DNA of 56,761 nt, from positions 1 to 56,761 of the forward strand of contig JBDRFX010000008.1 of assembly GCA_043818355.1 (NCBI GenBank). The letters are read 5' to 3'. Shown here in pieces: positions 39,549 to 47,701 of this stretch. The position numbers were made by a program, and so were the translations under genes. Each line of letters begins with the position of its first letter. Position 1 is the stretch's first letter. Under the pieces are notes generated by a model. That model was given only the letters and a program-made list of their open reading frames with translations, made no database searches and was not told the origin of the DNA. Origin of the DNA: JAHJCL01 sp043818355. GTDB taxonomy: Bacteria > Patescibacteriota > Minisyncoccia > Minisyncoccales > DG-74-3.

Positions 39549-39998
39549 ATGGGGAAGAAACGTATTATACAACAAAGCAAAGAAGAGTTATTGAAGGAGA
39601 CAAGCAATATAGAGTCAAAACTTAAAAAAGAAGTTAAAAAAACCTCTAAAAATATTGGAGAGGCTAAAATTTATATTCACTCCACCTACAATAACACAAT
39701 TTTAACCCTTACTGACACTAATGGTAATGTTTTGTATTGGAGTTCATCTGGCGCAGTTGGATTTAAGGGAACAAAAAAGGGAACACCTTTTGCAGCCTCT
39801 AAGGTAGCTGAAACAATTTGCCAGACCGCAGAAAAAATGAATATTAAAAAAATAGCCATTGTTTTAAAAGGAATTGGAGCTGGTAGAGATTCTGCTATTC
39901 GTTCAATAGCTGCTAAAGGATTTGATGTAGTTTCTATTACTGACGTAACACCTGTTCCGCATAATGGTTGCAGAAGACGTAAACCAAGAAGATTATAA
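39549..39998 (+). CDS. rpsK: 30S ribosomal protein S11
   Basis: 149 residues from ATG 39549 (MGKKRIIQQ); a longer frame from 39501 overlaps rpsM and is rejected. A Lys/Glu-rich N-terminus of about 35 residues precedes the core (AKIYIHSTYNNTILTLTDTNG, GAGRDSAIRS, DVTPVPHNGCRRRKPRRL). S11 lines the mRNA exit (platform). Confidence 0.97.
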   Translation: MGKKRIIQQSKEELLKETSNIESKLKKEVKKTSKNIGEAKIYIHSTYNNTILTLTDTNGNVLYWSSSGAVGFKGTKKGTPFAASKVAETICQTAEKMNIKKIAIVLKGIGAGRDSAIRSIAAKGFDVVSITDVTPVPHNGCRRRKPRRL

Positions 39999-40008
39999 TT
40001 TTTTAGCT

Positions 40009-40638
40009 ATGAAAACTGATAAATGTAAAATTTGTAGAAGGGCGGGGGATAAACTTTTCTTGAAAGGAGACAGGTGTAATTCTGTTAAATGTTCTATGAT
40101 TAGGAAACCCTATGCTCCCGGTCAAAAAGGAAAAAGAAGACCAAAGCCACTTTCTGAATATGGAAAGCAATTGAAGGAAAAACAGAAACTTAAAAACTGG
40201 TATAACTTAAGAGAAACACAATTTAGTAATTATGTTAAAAGTGTTTTGGAAAAAAAGAGTGGAGCCGAAGATGCACCAGTAAAGTTAATTCAACTTTTAG
40301 AGAAAAGACTAGATAATGTTATTTTTAGGCTTGGATTTGCCGCTTCTCGTAATAAAGCTAGGCAGATAGTTTCTCATAGACATATTTTAGTTAATGGTAG
40401 AATTGTTAATATTTCATCTTTTTCTGTTAAAAAAGATGATAAAATTCAAATTAGACCATCTTCTGTGAATAAACCAATTTTTAAAGATTTGGCTGCTAGT
40501 TTAAAAAAATATGTTACACCCAGTTGGTTACTTTTAAAAATTGATCAATTTGAGGGAACAGTAAAATTAGAGCCAGTTCTTGAAGAAGCTGCTCCACCTA
40601 TTGAATTATCATCTGTGTTCGAATTTTACTCAAAGTAG
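40009..40638 (+). CDS. rpsD: 30S ribosomal protein S4, zinc type
   Basis: 209 residues from ATG 40009 (MKTDKCKICRRAGDKL); a longer frame from 39964 overlaps rpsK and is rejected. The N-terminal CKICRRAG and RCNSVKC form the four-cysteine zinc form of S4. The S4 RNA-binding domain has RLDNVIFRLGFAASRNKARQ and HRHILVNGR. Confidence 0.97.
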   Translation: MKTDKCKICRRAGDKLFLKGDRCNSVKCSMIRKPYAPGQKGKRRPKPLSEYGKQLKEKQKLKNWYNLRETQFSNYVKSVLEKKSGAEDAPVKLIQLLEKRLDNVIFRLGFAASRNKARQIVSHRHILVNGRIVNISSFSVKKDDKIQIRPSSVNKPIFKDLAASLKKYVTPSWLLLKIDQFEGTVKLEPVLEEAAPPIELSSVFEFYSK

Positions 40639-40670
40639 TATTTATTTAATATTAATTAAAAAGATACAAT

Positions 40671-41477
40671 ATGATTTCTTATCCAAAAAAACCTCAAATT
40701 ATTGAGCAAAAGGATAATTGGGCAAAATTTCAAATAGAAGATCTTTATCCTGGGTATGGGGTAACTGTTGGAAACAGTCTTAGAAGGGTTTTACTTTCAT
40801 CTCTTCCTGGATCAGCCATAACTCAGATGAAAATTACAAATGTTCCTCATGAATTTTCAACTCTACCTGGCGTATTGGAAGATATTATTTTAATAATGCA
40901 GAATTTGAAAGAAATTAGTTTTAAAGTTCATGGGGACGAACCACAAATAGGAGTATTAAAGATTAAGGGAGAAAAAGAGATTAAAGCTTCTGATTTTAAA
41001 TTACCAAGTCAGGTTGAATTGATTAATAAAGATTGTCATGTAGCTACTTTGACCAGAAAAACCGCTGAACTAGAAATGGAAGTTAAAATTGAAAAAGGAG
41101 TTGGATATGTTCCAAGAGAAAACAGAAATAAAGAAAAACTTGAGATAGGAGCCATATTGCTTGATGCAATTTTCTCTCCAGTTCAAAAAGTGAGTTTTAG
41201 AGTAGAGAATATGAGAGTGGGAAACAGAACAGATTTTGATAGATTATTTTTAGAAATTGAGACAAACGGAACTATTACACCAGAAGAAGCTTTGAATCAA
41301 TCTTCAGAAATTTTAGTAAAACATTTTTCTTTAGTTGAAACATTGAATGGTAAGAAAGAGAAAAAGGCAGTCGAAGAAAAGGTTCCAGTTAAGAAAGAAG
41401 AAAAAAAGACAGTAAAAACTAAAAAAGCTGTTATTAAAAAAGATGAGAAAAAGAATAAAAGGAAGAAAGTTAAATAG
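40671..41477 (+). CDS. rpoA: RNA polymerase subunit alpha, lacking the C-terminal domain
   Basis: 268 residues against about 315-330 usual. The N-terminal assembly domain is complete: GYGVTVGNSLRRVLLSSLPGSAI, VPHEFSTLPGV, and the late GTITPEEAL. After about residue 225 comes a Lys/Glu/Val-rich tail of about 45 residues, where other bacteria have the alpha-CTD that binds UP elements and activators. The last 35 bases are shared with rplQ in another frame. The alpha-CTD could be encoded elsewhere, but nothing like it is seen here. Confidence 0.93.
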   Translation: MISYPKKPQIIEQKDNWAKFQIEDLYPGYGVTVGNSLRRVLLSSLPGSAITQMKITNVPHEFSTLPGVLEDIILIMQNLKEISFKVHGDEPQIGVLKIKGEKEIKASDFKLPSQVELINKDCHVATLTRKTAELEMEVKIEKGVGYVPRENRNKEKLEIGAILLDAIFSPVQKVSFRVENMRVGNRTDFDRLFLEIETNGTITPEEALNQSSEILVKHFSLVETLNGKKEKKAVEEKVPVKKEEKKTVKTKKAVIKKDEKKNKRKKVK

Positions 41478-41790
41478 AGAATCCTCTCAAAGGAAGGCAT
41501 TGTTGAAGAGCTTGGCCAGAGCATTGTTTTTGAGTGGAAAAATTAAAACCACCCAAGCAAAAGCTAAAGAATTATCAGGTGTTGCAGAAAAAATAATTAC
41601 TAGAGCTAAGAAGGGGGATTTAGCCTCAAAAAGATTGCTTTTAAAAACACAATCTCTCAAAATTGTTAAAAAATTGATTGAAGAGATTGCTCCAAAGTAT
41701 ATGAAAAGAGCAGGAGGTTATACTAGAATTATTAAAACTGTTCCCAGAAAGTCAGACGCATCAAAGATGGCAATAATCGAATTAGTATAA
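41443..41790 (+). CDS. rplQ: 50S ribosomal protein L17
   Basis: 115 residues: MRKRIKGRKLNRESSQRKAL start, KTTQAKAKELSGVAEKIITRAKKGD and GGYTRIIKTVPRKSD. The start is fixed by the family pattern and lies 35 bases inside rpoA, so rplQ translation is coupled to the rpoA tail. Confidence 0.95.
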   Translation: MRKRIKGRKLNRESSQRKALLKSLARALFLSGKIKTTQAKAKELSGVAEKIITRAKKGDLASKRLLLKTQSLKIVKKLIEEIAPKYMKRAGGYTRIIKTVPRKSDASKMAIIELV

Positions 41791-41803
41791 GCACTAAAAG
41801 AAT

Positions 41804-42151
41804 ATGCAAAGAGAAACACATACAATTAATGCCGAAGGCAGAATATTAGGAAGACTAGCTACTGAGGTAGCCGTTCTTCTGAGAGGAAAAGGAAAGCCTG
41901 ATTTTGCACTAAATAAAGAAATTGGAGATATTGTAGTTATTGAAAATGTTGACAAGATGAAATTTACAGGCAAGAAATTAGACCAGAAGACATATTTTAG
42001 ACATTCAGGATATATTGGAGGAACAACAGAAGTACCTCTTAGGGTTTTATTTGAAAAAAGACCAGGAGAGGTTTTGAAAAAAGCTGTTTGGGGAATGCTA
42101 CCCAAAAACAAGCTAAGACAGATTCAAATTAAAAGATTAAAATTTAAGTAA
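41804..42151 (+). CDS. rplM: 50S ribosomal protein L13
   Basis: 115 residues, shorter than the usual 140: the INAEGRILGRLATEVAVLLRGK, ENVDKMKFTGKK and YFRHSGYIGG segments and the WGMLPKNKLRQIQIKRLKF end are present. The missing residues come from the ends of the family protein. One base before rpsI. Confidence 0.95.
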   Translation: MQRETHTINAEGRILGRLATEVAVLLRGKGKPDFALNKEIGDIVVIENVDKMKFTGKKLDQKTYFRHSGYIGGTTEVPLRVLFEKRPGEVLKKAVWGMLPKNKLRQIQIKRLKFK

Positions 42152-42152
42152 A

Positions 42153-42719
42153 ATGGCAGAGAAAAAAGAGAAAAAAATTATTGAAAAGATTGACAAAACC
42201 CCCTTAAAAGCCGTGAAGAAAATTATTAAGGCCAAAGTAGCAATTAAAAAAGCTGTGAAAAAGCCTGTTAAAGTTGCAAAGAAAAAAGTTGTTATAGAGA
42301 AAACGGTGAAGAAAGACAAAGTCATCAAGGGAGAATATTTTGAAGCTGTTGGGAGAAGAAAAACGGCAGTAGCCAGGGTAAGATTATATATTAAGGGCGA
42401 TAAAGAAATTATTGTTAACAATAAAACTTTTAAAGAATATTTTCCTACATTTGAATTACAAGAAATAGTTAAGTCTCCCTTAATTATAATGGAGTTTGAA
42501 GATAAATTTAGAATCACTGTTATATTAAAAGGCGGAGGAGTATCATCTCAAGCTGAAGCTTTAAGGCATGGAATTACTAGAGCTATAGAAATTTATGATC
42601 CTGAATCTAGGCAAAAATTGAAACAAGCAGGATTCTTGACCAGAGATTCTAGAATGAGAGAGAGAAAGAAACCTGGATTGAAGCGTGCCAGAAAAGCACC
42701 ACAATGGTCAAAGAGATAA
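42153..42719 (+). CDS. rpsI: 30S ribosomal protein S9 with Lys/Ala-rich N-terminal extension
   Basis: 188 residues against about 130. Residues 1-58 are a Lys/Ala/Val-rich extension; the S9 domain starts at YFEAVGRRKTAVARVRLY and ends KKPGLKRARKAPQWSKR, the tail that reaches P-site tRNA. It is the last gene of the alpha-operon region; the next gene is convergent on the other strand. Confidence 0.96.
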   Translation: MAEKKEKKIIEKIDKTPLKAVKKIIKAKVAIKKAVKKPVKVAKKKVVIEKTVKKDKVIKGEYFEAVGRRKTAVARVRLYIKGDKEIIVNNKTFKEYFPTFELQEIVKSPLIIMEFEDKFRITVILKGGGVSSQAEALRHGITRAIEIYDPESRQKLKQAGFLTRDSRMRERKKPGLKRARKAPQWSKR

Positions 42720-42754
42720 TAGAAATTACGATGAGCTTAGCTTAGTAGATTAAT

Positions 42755-44035
42755 TTAGGGAATTAATTTTATAGATTGATAGATATTGTTGTCGCTTAAT
42801 ACGTATAGTTTTTTGTCAGACTGATTAAATATAATTTTGGGGTAATCAAAGATTGCTAAGTCAACCATATTAACGCCATTTCTTTCGTCTGTTTCGCCTA
42901 TTAGAACTTTATTGTTATTAGATAAAATAATATGATCAGAATCTAGCCAAGTAATGTCATTGATTTTTTCAGAAAGCCTAATTAAAAATATTTTATCTCC
43001 GGCTTTTTTATAGGGTTGAGATTTTTGATCTGCTAAAAACATAATCCAGACCTCATGTTCGGAAAAATATACTAATTTTTCTGAGTTGAAAGATTTTTTT
43101 ATTCCTTGGCAATCTTCAGCAAACAATTCAAAAGTTTTTGATTCTTCATCAAGCAAGTAAAGTTTCTCATTTTCTTTTAAAAAGATTAAGTTTCCTTGAA
43201 TTTCTAGAACATATTTTGTTTCTAGTTGAATTGGAAATGGACTTTCAGTTAACTTTATTTTTTCTTCAAAACTTTTGTTAGATTGAAAAAGATTACCATT
43301 ATTGTCTAGGCAATAATTTTTTTCTTCTAAGAATTTACATATAACAATGTTAACGAGTAGATTTTTTGGAGTTTTATCTTCTTGTAACGAAGAAGCTCCT
43401 TCGTCTATATTTAGAATAAAGTTTTTAATCTGCTCTTTCATCCCAATTTCTAAAAAAAGATTTTTAGAATCAGGAGACATCTCTAGACTTAATAGCTCGG
43501 CTCCTTTTGAATAAACTTCTTTTTCTTCCAGCAAATGGCTTTTGATTCTTTTGTCTGTATCATAAAGTTTTAGAGCCCATCCGTCATTATTTAATTCTTT
43601 GGTTATTATTTTTTTAGAATTTGGGATGGCATAAAAATCACTGACATTGGTTGATGTTATTTTAAATTCAGGATTTTCTGGGATTAAAAGGATATTTTCA
43701 AAGGCTATAACTTTTTTTTCTTCTACCCCTAATTGTTTATACCAAGAATGATACCCTTCTTTTTTAACAGTAACATTATATTTTTTAGGTATTAGGTTTT
43801 CAATTAAAGCTGAAGCAAAAAGAAAATCAGTTTTTTTTCTTAATTTAGAATTCAAATAAATTTCAGCTTCTTTTGGTTGAATTCTTAAAAACAAACCTCC
43901 TGTTTGCGTGATTTTTATATCTCCAGAGTTTAAATCTATTCTATAACCCTGAGAATAGAGCAAAGATAGTGGAGTTATAGTGATAAATAAAAAAAAGCAC
44001 AGTAAGAATAATAATTTTCTAAAGTTTCTATTCAT
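42755..44035 (-). CDS. Membrane-anchored PEGA-domain protein with unknown C-terminal repeats
   Basis: 426 residues on the - strand. A signal anchor (about 7-28) is followed by a PEGA-like beta domain (GGLFLRIQPKEAEIYLNSKL, GYHSWYKQL; about 45-120). The remaining 300 residues have repeated beta-strand patterns with periodic hydrophobic residues, as in a propeller, but I see no diagnostic motif. It is probably an external or periplasm-like surface protein. Divergent from mreB across 168 bases, convergent with rpsI. Confidence 0.65.
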   Translation of the reverse strand: MNRNFRKLLFLLCFFLFITITPLSLLYSQGYRIDLNSGDIKITQTGGLFLRIQPKEAEIYLNSKLRKKTDFLFASALIENLIPKKYNVTVKKEGYHSWYKQLGVEEKKVIAFENILLIPENPEFKITSTNVSDFYAIPNSKKIITKELNNDGWALKLYDTDKRIKSHLLEEKEVYSKGAELLSLEMSPDSKNLFLEIGMKEQIKNFILNIDEGASSLQEDKTPKNLLVNIVICKFLEEKNYCLDNNGNLFQSNKSFEEKIKLTESPFPIQLETKYVLEIQGNLIFLKENEKLYLLDEESKTFELFAEDCQGIKKSFNSEKLVYFSEHEVWIMFLADQKSQPYKKAGDKIFLIRLSEKINDITWLDSDHIILSNNNKVLIGETDERNGVNMVDLAIFDYPKIIFNQSDKKLYVLSDNNIYQSIKLIP

Positions 44036-44203
44036 ATTTTAAAATTATTAAAACAGCTTAATATATAGACATATTACACTAAATTAATCCCATATTACAG
44101 TTCCCAAGCAAAAATTCCATATTTTATTGGATAATTACCTCAACTTGCTAATCTAATTAATTTTGGTTAGAATTAAAATAATCCTAAAACATAATTTACT
44201 AAA
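44036..44203. promoter_or_regulatory. Divergent intergenic region between the PEGA gene and mreB
   Basis: 168 AT-rich bases between divergent genes must hold both promoters. On the + strand TAAAAT near 44173-44178 is a possible -10 (TTAGAAT-TAAAAT context). No hairpin or operator dyad of note was seen. Confidence 0.35.
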
Positions 44204-45214
44204 ATGTTTGTTAAAAAAATTGGAATTGATTTGGGAACATGTAATTCATTGGTTTTTTTACCTCACAAAGGAGTGGTTTTAAGGGAACCCTCTGTTGTGG
44301 CTGTAGATTTGCAAGATAATTCAATTTTAGCTGTGGGGGAAAAAGCCAAAGAAATGCTTGGTCGTACACCAGACACCATAAGAGTTTATCGTCCTTTGAA
44401 AGATGGTGTTATTGCTGATTATAGAGTTACTCAAGCCATGTTGAAGTATTTTATAGATAAAGTTTCGGGATCATGGAGATTCATTAAACCAGAGCTTTTA
44501 ATCGGTGTTCCAGCAGGCTCTACTTCTACAGAAAAAAGAGCTGTTGTGGAGGCGGGATTGGCAGCTGGTGCCAGGGCTGTTTATTTGGCTAAAGAACCCA
44601 TTTTGGCAGCTATTGGAGCAGATGTACCAATTAATTCATGCTCTGGCAATATGGTGGTTGACATTGGAGGAGGAACAGCAGAAGTAGCAGTTATTTCTTT
44701 GGGAGGAATAGTCACTTTTAGATCCTTGAGAGTAGCTGGAGACAAAATAGACGTTTCTATATCAGAATTTATTAAAAGGAAATATAATTTGGCTGTGGGG
44801 GAAAGAACAACAGAAATTATTAAAATGGAAATAGGATCAGCCATCCCAGAAAAAGAAGTTAGGATTATGGAAGTTAAGGGGAGAGATTTGATTTCTGGAT
44901 TACCAAGAATGATTAAAATTTCTTCTAATGAGGTTTGTGAGGCTATTTCAGATTCACTACAAGAAATTATTAAAGAAATTAAGTTGGTTTTAAAAGACAC
45001 CCCTCCCGAATTATCAGCCGATATTATGGACAAGGGAATGGTTTTGACTGGCGGGGGATCTTTGATTAGGAATTTGCCCACGTTAATTGCAAGGTCTACT
45101 GGAGTTCCTTGTATTTTGGCTGATGACGCTCTTTATTGTGTAGCTAGAGGAGCAGGATTAATTTTAGAAAATTTAGATTTGTACAAAAAGAGCATTATGG
45201 TTAAAAGGCAATGA
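44204..45214 (+). CDS. mreB: MreB-like actin homologue 1
   Basis: 336 residues. Phosphate-1 motif GIDLGTCNSLVFL (Cys where Thr or Ala is usual), connect-1, and phosphate-2 motif VVDIGGGTAEVAVISLGG; VLTGGGSLI is the adenosine motif. MreB filaments guide cell-wall synthesis and rod shape. Its stop overlaps the next gene start by four bases (ATGA). A second mreB is at 48940-50004. mreC and mreD are not in the window. Confidence 0.93.
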   Translation: MFVKKIGIDLGTCNSLVFLPHKGVVLREPSVVAVDLQDNSILAVGEKAKEMLGRTPDTIRVYRPLKDGVIADYRVTQAMLKYFIDKVSGSWRFIKPELLIGVPAGSTSTEKRAVVEAGLAAGARAVYLAKEPILAAIGADVPINSCSGNMVVDIGGGTAEVAVISLGGIVTFRSLRVAGDKIDVSISEFIKRKYNLAVGERTTEIIKMEIGSAIPEKEVRIMEVKGRDLISGLPRMIKISSNEVCEAISDSLQEIIKEIKLVLKDTPPELSADIMDKGMVLTGGGSLIRNLPTLIARSTGVPCILADDALYCVARGAGLILENLDLYKKSIMVKRQ

Positions 45215-46071
45215 AAACCATAGGACATAGAAAACAATGGGAATTTTTAAAAAACAGTTTTGAATCTGATAAATTATCTCATGCCTATATCTTTTCTGGT
45301 CAAAAAAAATTAGGGAAAAGAACAGTCGCCCTAGAATTAGCTTCTTTAATTACCAATTCTGCTAATTTAAATCAAAATCCGGATTTTGTTTTCATAGAGT
45401 CTCAGAATCAGAAAATTTTAATAGATCAAATCAGAGATTTAATTTGGAGAATGTCTCTTAAAAGTCCCATTGATTCTTTTAAAATAGCTGTTATTGACGA
45501 CGCTCATTTGATGGGAATAGATGCACAACATGCCATATTGAAAACCCTAGAAGAGCCGAAGGGCAAATCGGTTATGATTTTGATAAGTGAAAAGCCTGAG
45601 TTATTATTACCCACAATTTCTTCTAGATGCGAAATGGTTAAATTTTATTTAGTTTCCAATCAAGAAATATTAGAATATTTGAAAGATAAAACAGAAGAAG
45701 AAAAAATTAAAGAAATTATTGAGTTGAGTGGGGGAAGACCGGGAGAGGCAATTGATTTTATTGAATATCCAGAAAAACTAAAACAGAGGAAGGTCATTAT
45801 TAATAAATTCAATGAATTAATTAACTCTTCTTTAGCCGAAAGATTCAAATACGCTAAAGAATTATCTCAAAAAGATGACCATAAAGAGGAAATAGAAATA
45901 TGGATTAGTTTTTTAAGAAATAAGTTGATAAAAAGCGTACGAGACGAGAATGTTGAATCCATAATTAAAATTAAAAAAAGTTTAAATGTTTTACAAAGAA
46001 TTAATTCTCTCATTGCTAGTACTAATATTAATGCAAAATTAGCAATAGAAAATATACTTTTAAGTATTTAA
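45211..46071 (+). CDS. holB: DNA polymerase III delta-prime subunit-like (HolB)
   Basis: 286 residues of the clamp-loader AAA+ family: GHRKQWEFLKNSFESDKLSHAYIF start, a P-loop-like GQKKLGKRT, and the sensor segment DDAHLMGIDAQHAILKTLEEP and SSRCEMVKF. The Walker A lacks the usual GxxGxGKT/S form, and there is no zinc module of four cysteines. As in delta-prime of other bacteria, the site is probably not catalytic. Coupled to mreB by a four-base overlap. Confidence 0.85.
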   Translation: MKTIGHRKQWEFLKNSFESDKLSHAYIFSGQKKLGKRTVALELASLITNSANLNQNPDFVFIESQNQKILIDQIRDLIWRMSLKSPIDSFKIAVIDDAHLMGIDAQHAILKTLEEPKGKSVMILISEKPELLLPTISSRCEMVKFYLVSNQEILEYLKDKTEEEKIKEIIELSGGRPGEAIDFIEYPEKLKQRKVIINKFNELINSSLAERFKYAKELSQKDDHKEEIEIWISFLRNKLIKSVRDENVESIIKIKKSLNVLQRINSLIASTNINAKLAIENILLSI

Positions 46072-46075
46072 AAAT

Positions 46076-46633
46076 ATGTACGAAGAAATTATCAAAAATA
46101 TTAAACCAGAACTTCAAAAGGTAGTAGATTTTTTAGAAAAAGAAATAGCTAAAGTTAGAACTAATAGAGTTTCAGCTTCCTTGGTTGAAGACATTGAGGT
46201 AAATTGTTTTAATCAAAAATTCACATTGAAGCAATTGGCAGCCATTTCTACTCCCAAACCAAGAGAGATTGTTGTTCAACCTTGGGATTCTTCATATTTG
46301 GAGTCCATAGAAAAAGCCTTATTTGCCGATAAATCACTACAAGCTAGCCCAGTTGTTGATGGAGAAGTTGTTAGAATCAATTTTCCTCCTCTAAGCACAG
46401 AATACAGAGAAACTTTATTAAAATTAATTTCACAAAAAAAAGAAGAATCACGTCAGACAATAAGAAGATGGAGACAGGAAGCCTGGGATAAAATTCAGAA
46501 TTTCACTAGAGAAGGCAAGATTAGAGAAGACGATAAATTTAGGGCTAAAGATAAGCTTCAAGAGCTGGTTGACGAGTATATTGAGAAAATTGAGGCAATA
46601 ATTGAAAAAAAGAAAAACGAAATTTCAGAATAA
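46076..46633 (+). CDS. frr: Ribosome recycling factor
   Basis: 185 residues, full length. LEKEIAKVRTNRVSASLVEDIEV, the REIVVQPWD loop and the RRWRQEAWDKIQNF C-terminal helix are typical of RRF, which splits post-termination ribosomes with EF-G. Its stop overlaps rseP by one base (TAATG). Confidence 0.96.
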   Translation: MYEEIIKNIKPELQKVVDFLEKEIAKVRTNRVSASLVEDIEVNCFNQKFTLKQLAAISTPKPREIVVQPWDSSYLESIEKALFADKSLQASPVVDGEVVRINFPPLSTEYRETLLKLISQKKEESRQTIRRWRQEAWDKIQNFTREGKIREDDKFRAKDKLQELVDEYIEKIEAIIEKKKNEISE

Positions 46634-47700
46634 TGTTTTTTAATATTTTTATCATATTATTAACACTAATCTTTTTAGCAGCAATCCATGAATTTGGTCA
46701 TTTTATTTTTGCTAAAAGATCTGGCGTTGTTGTAGAAGAATTTGGAATAGGATATCCTCCTAGGATTTTTGGTAAGAAAATGGGGGATACTTTTTATTCT
46801 TTGAATTGGTTACCGTTTGGAGCTTTTATTAAAATAGAGGGCGAAGAAAGTATTGATGCTTATAAAAACAAAACTATTGGACAGAGAGCTTTAATGGCAA
46901 TTGGAGGACCAATGTTTTCTTGGCTTGCCGGAGTTGTTTTATTAGCCATTATTTTTTTAACGGGAACATATGTGGCGATACCGGATGAAATTGAATCAGT
47001 TGATGCTAGAGTTCAAATTACTGCCGTGTCTTCTGGATCTCCAGCCGAATCATCGGGCCTTAAGGCTGGAGACATTGTTGTTGCTCTCGAGTCTACTTTA
47101 GAAGAAAAAATACAAATTAATAAGATTATTGATGTTCAAGAATTTATTGAAAAAAATAAAGGCAAGGAAGTGATTATATTGATTGAAAGAGCTAATAATA
47201 TATCTGAAGTTTCTCTTATTCCCAGAATAAATGTTCCAATTGGAGAGGGATCTATGGTAGTATCTTTGACCAGAACGACTCTAAAAAAAATTCCTTTTAG
47301 ATCTGTTTTTTATGAAGCTTTCGCCAATGCCATAATGCTGACAAAACAAATTACATTAGGTTTTATTGGAATATTCCAAAAAATCTTTAGCGGAAAATCT
47401 TTAACTGGAGTAGCTGTTGTCGGGCCTATAGGGATAGGTTCTTTGGCTAATCAAGCTATTGAAACGGGGATTGTTTTTTATCTTCAATTTGTAGCGATTA
47501 TAACTATTCACTTGGCTATTTTTAATCTTTTGCCCATACCAGCACTGGACGGAGGAAAGATATTATTTTTAGGATTAGAAAAAATTAATAAAAGACCGTT
47601 GAATTCAAATGTAGAAGAAAAAATCAATTCACTATTTTTTATGTTATTAATTATCTTAATGGTGATTATTGCTATAAAAGACATTATTAAATTTTTGTAA
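46633..47700 (+). CDS. rseP: RIP metalloprotease RseP (M50 with PDZ domain)
   Basis: 355 residues. The zinc motif HEFGH is in the first membrane segment (about 19-23), the PDZ domain includes SPAESSGLKAGDIVVALE (about 135-160), and LLPIPALDGG holds the third zinc ligand. It performs regulated intramembrane proteolysis, in other bacteria of anti-sigma factors and signal peptides. One base before proS; the frr-rseP-proS order is common in bacteria. Confidence 0.94.
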   Translation: MFFNIFIILLTLIFLAAIHEFGHFIFAKRSGVVVEEFGIGYPPRIFGKKMGDTFYSLNWLPFGAFIKIEGEESIDAYKNKTIGQRALMAIGGPMFSWLAGVVLLAIIFLTGTYVAIPDEIESVDARVQITAVSSGSPAESSGLKAGDIVVALESTLEEKIQINKIIDVQEFIEKNKGKEVIILIERANNISEVSLIPRINVPIGEGSMVVSLTRTTLKKIPFRSVFYEAFANAIMLTKQITLGFIGIFQKIFSGKSLTGVAVVGPIGIGSLANQAIETGIVFYLQFVAIITIHLAIFNLLPIPALDGGKILFLGLEKINKRPLNSNVEEKINSLFFMLLIILMVIIAIKDIIKFL

Positions 47701-47701
47701 A

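Noticed and set aside
41443..41477. Frameshift that removed the RpoA C-terminal domain
   Set aside because: The frame after the stop is rplQ at once, with a natural start inside rpoA; no alpha-CTD-like sequence is found in any frame downstream.
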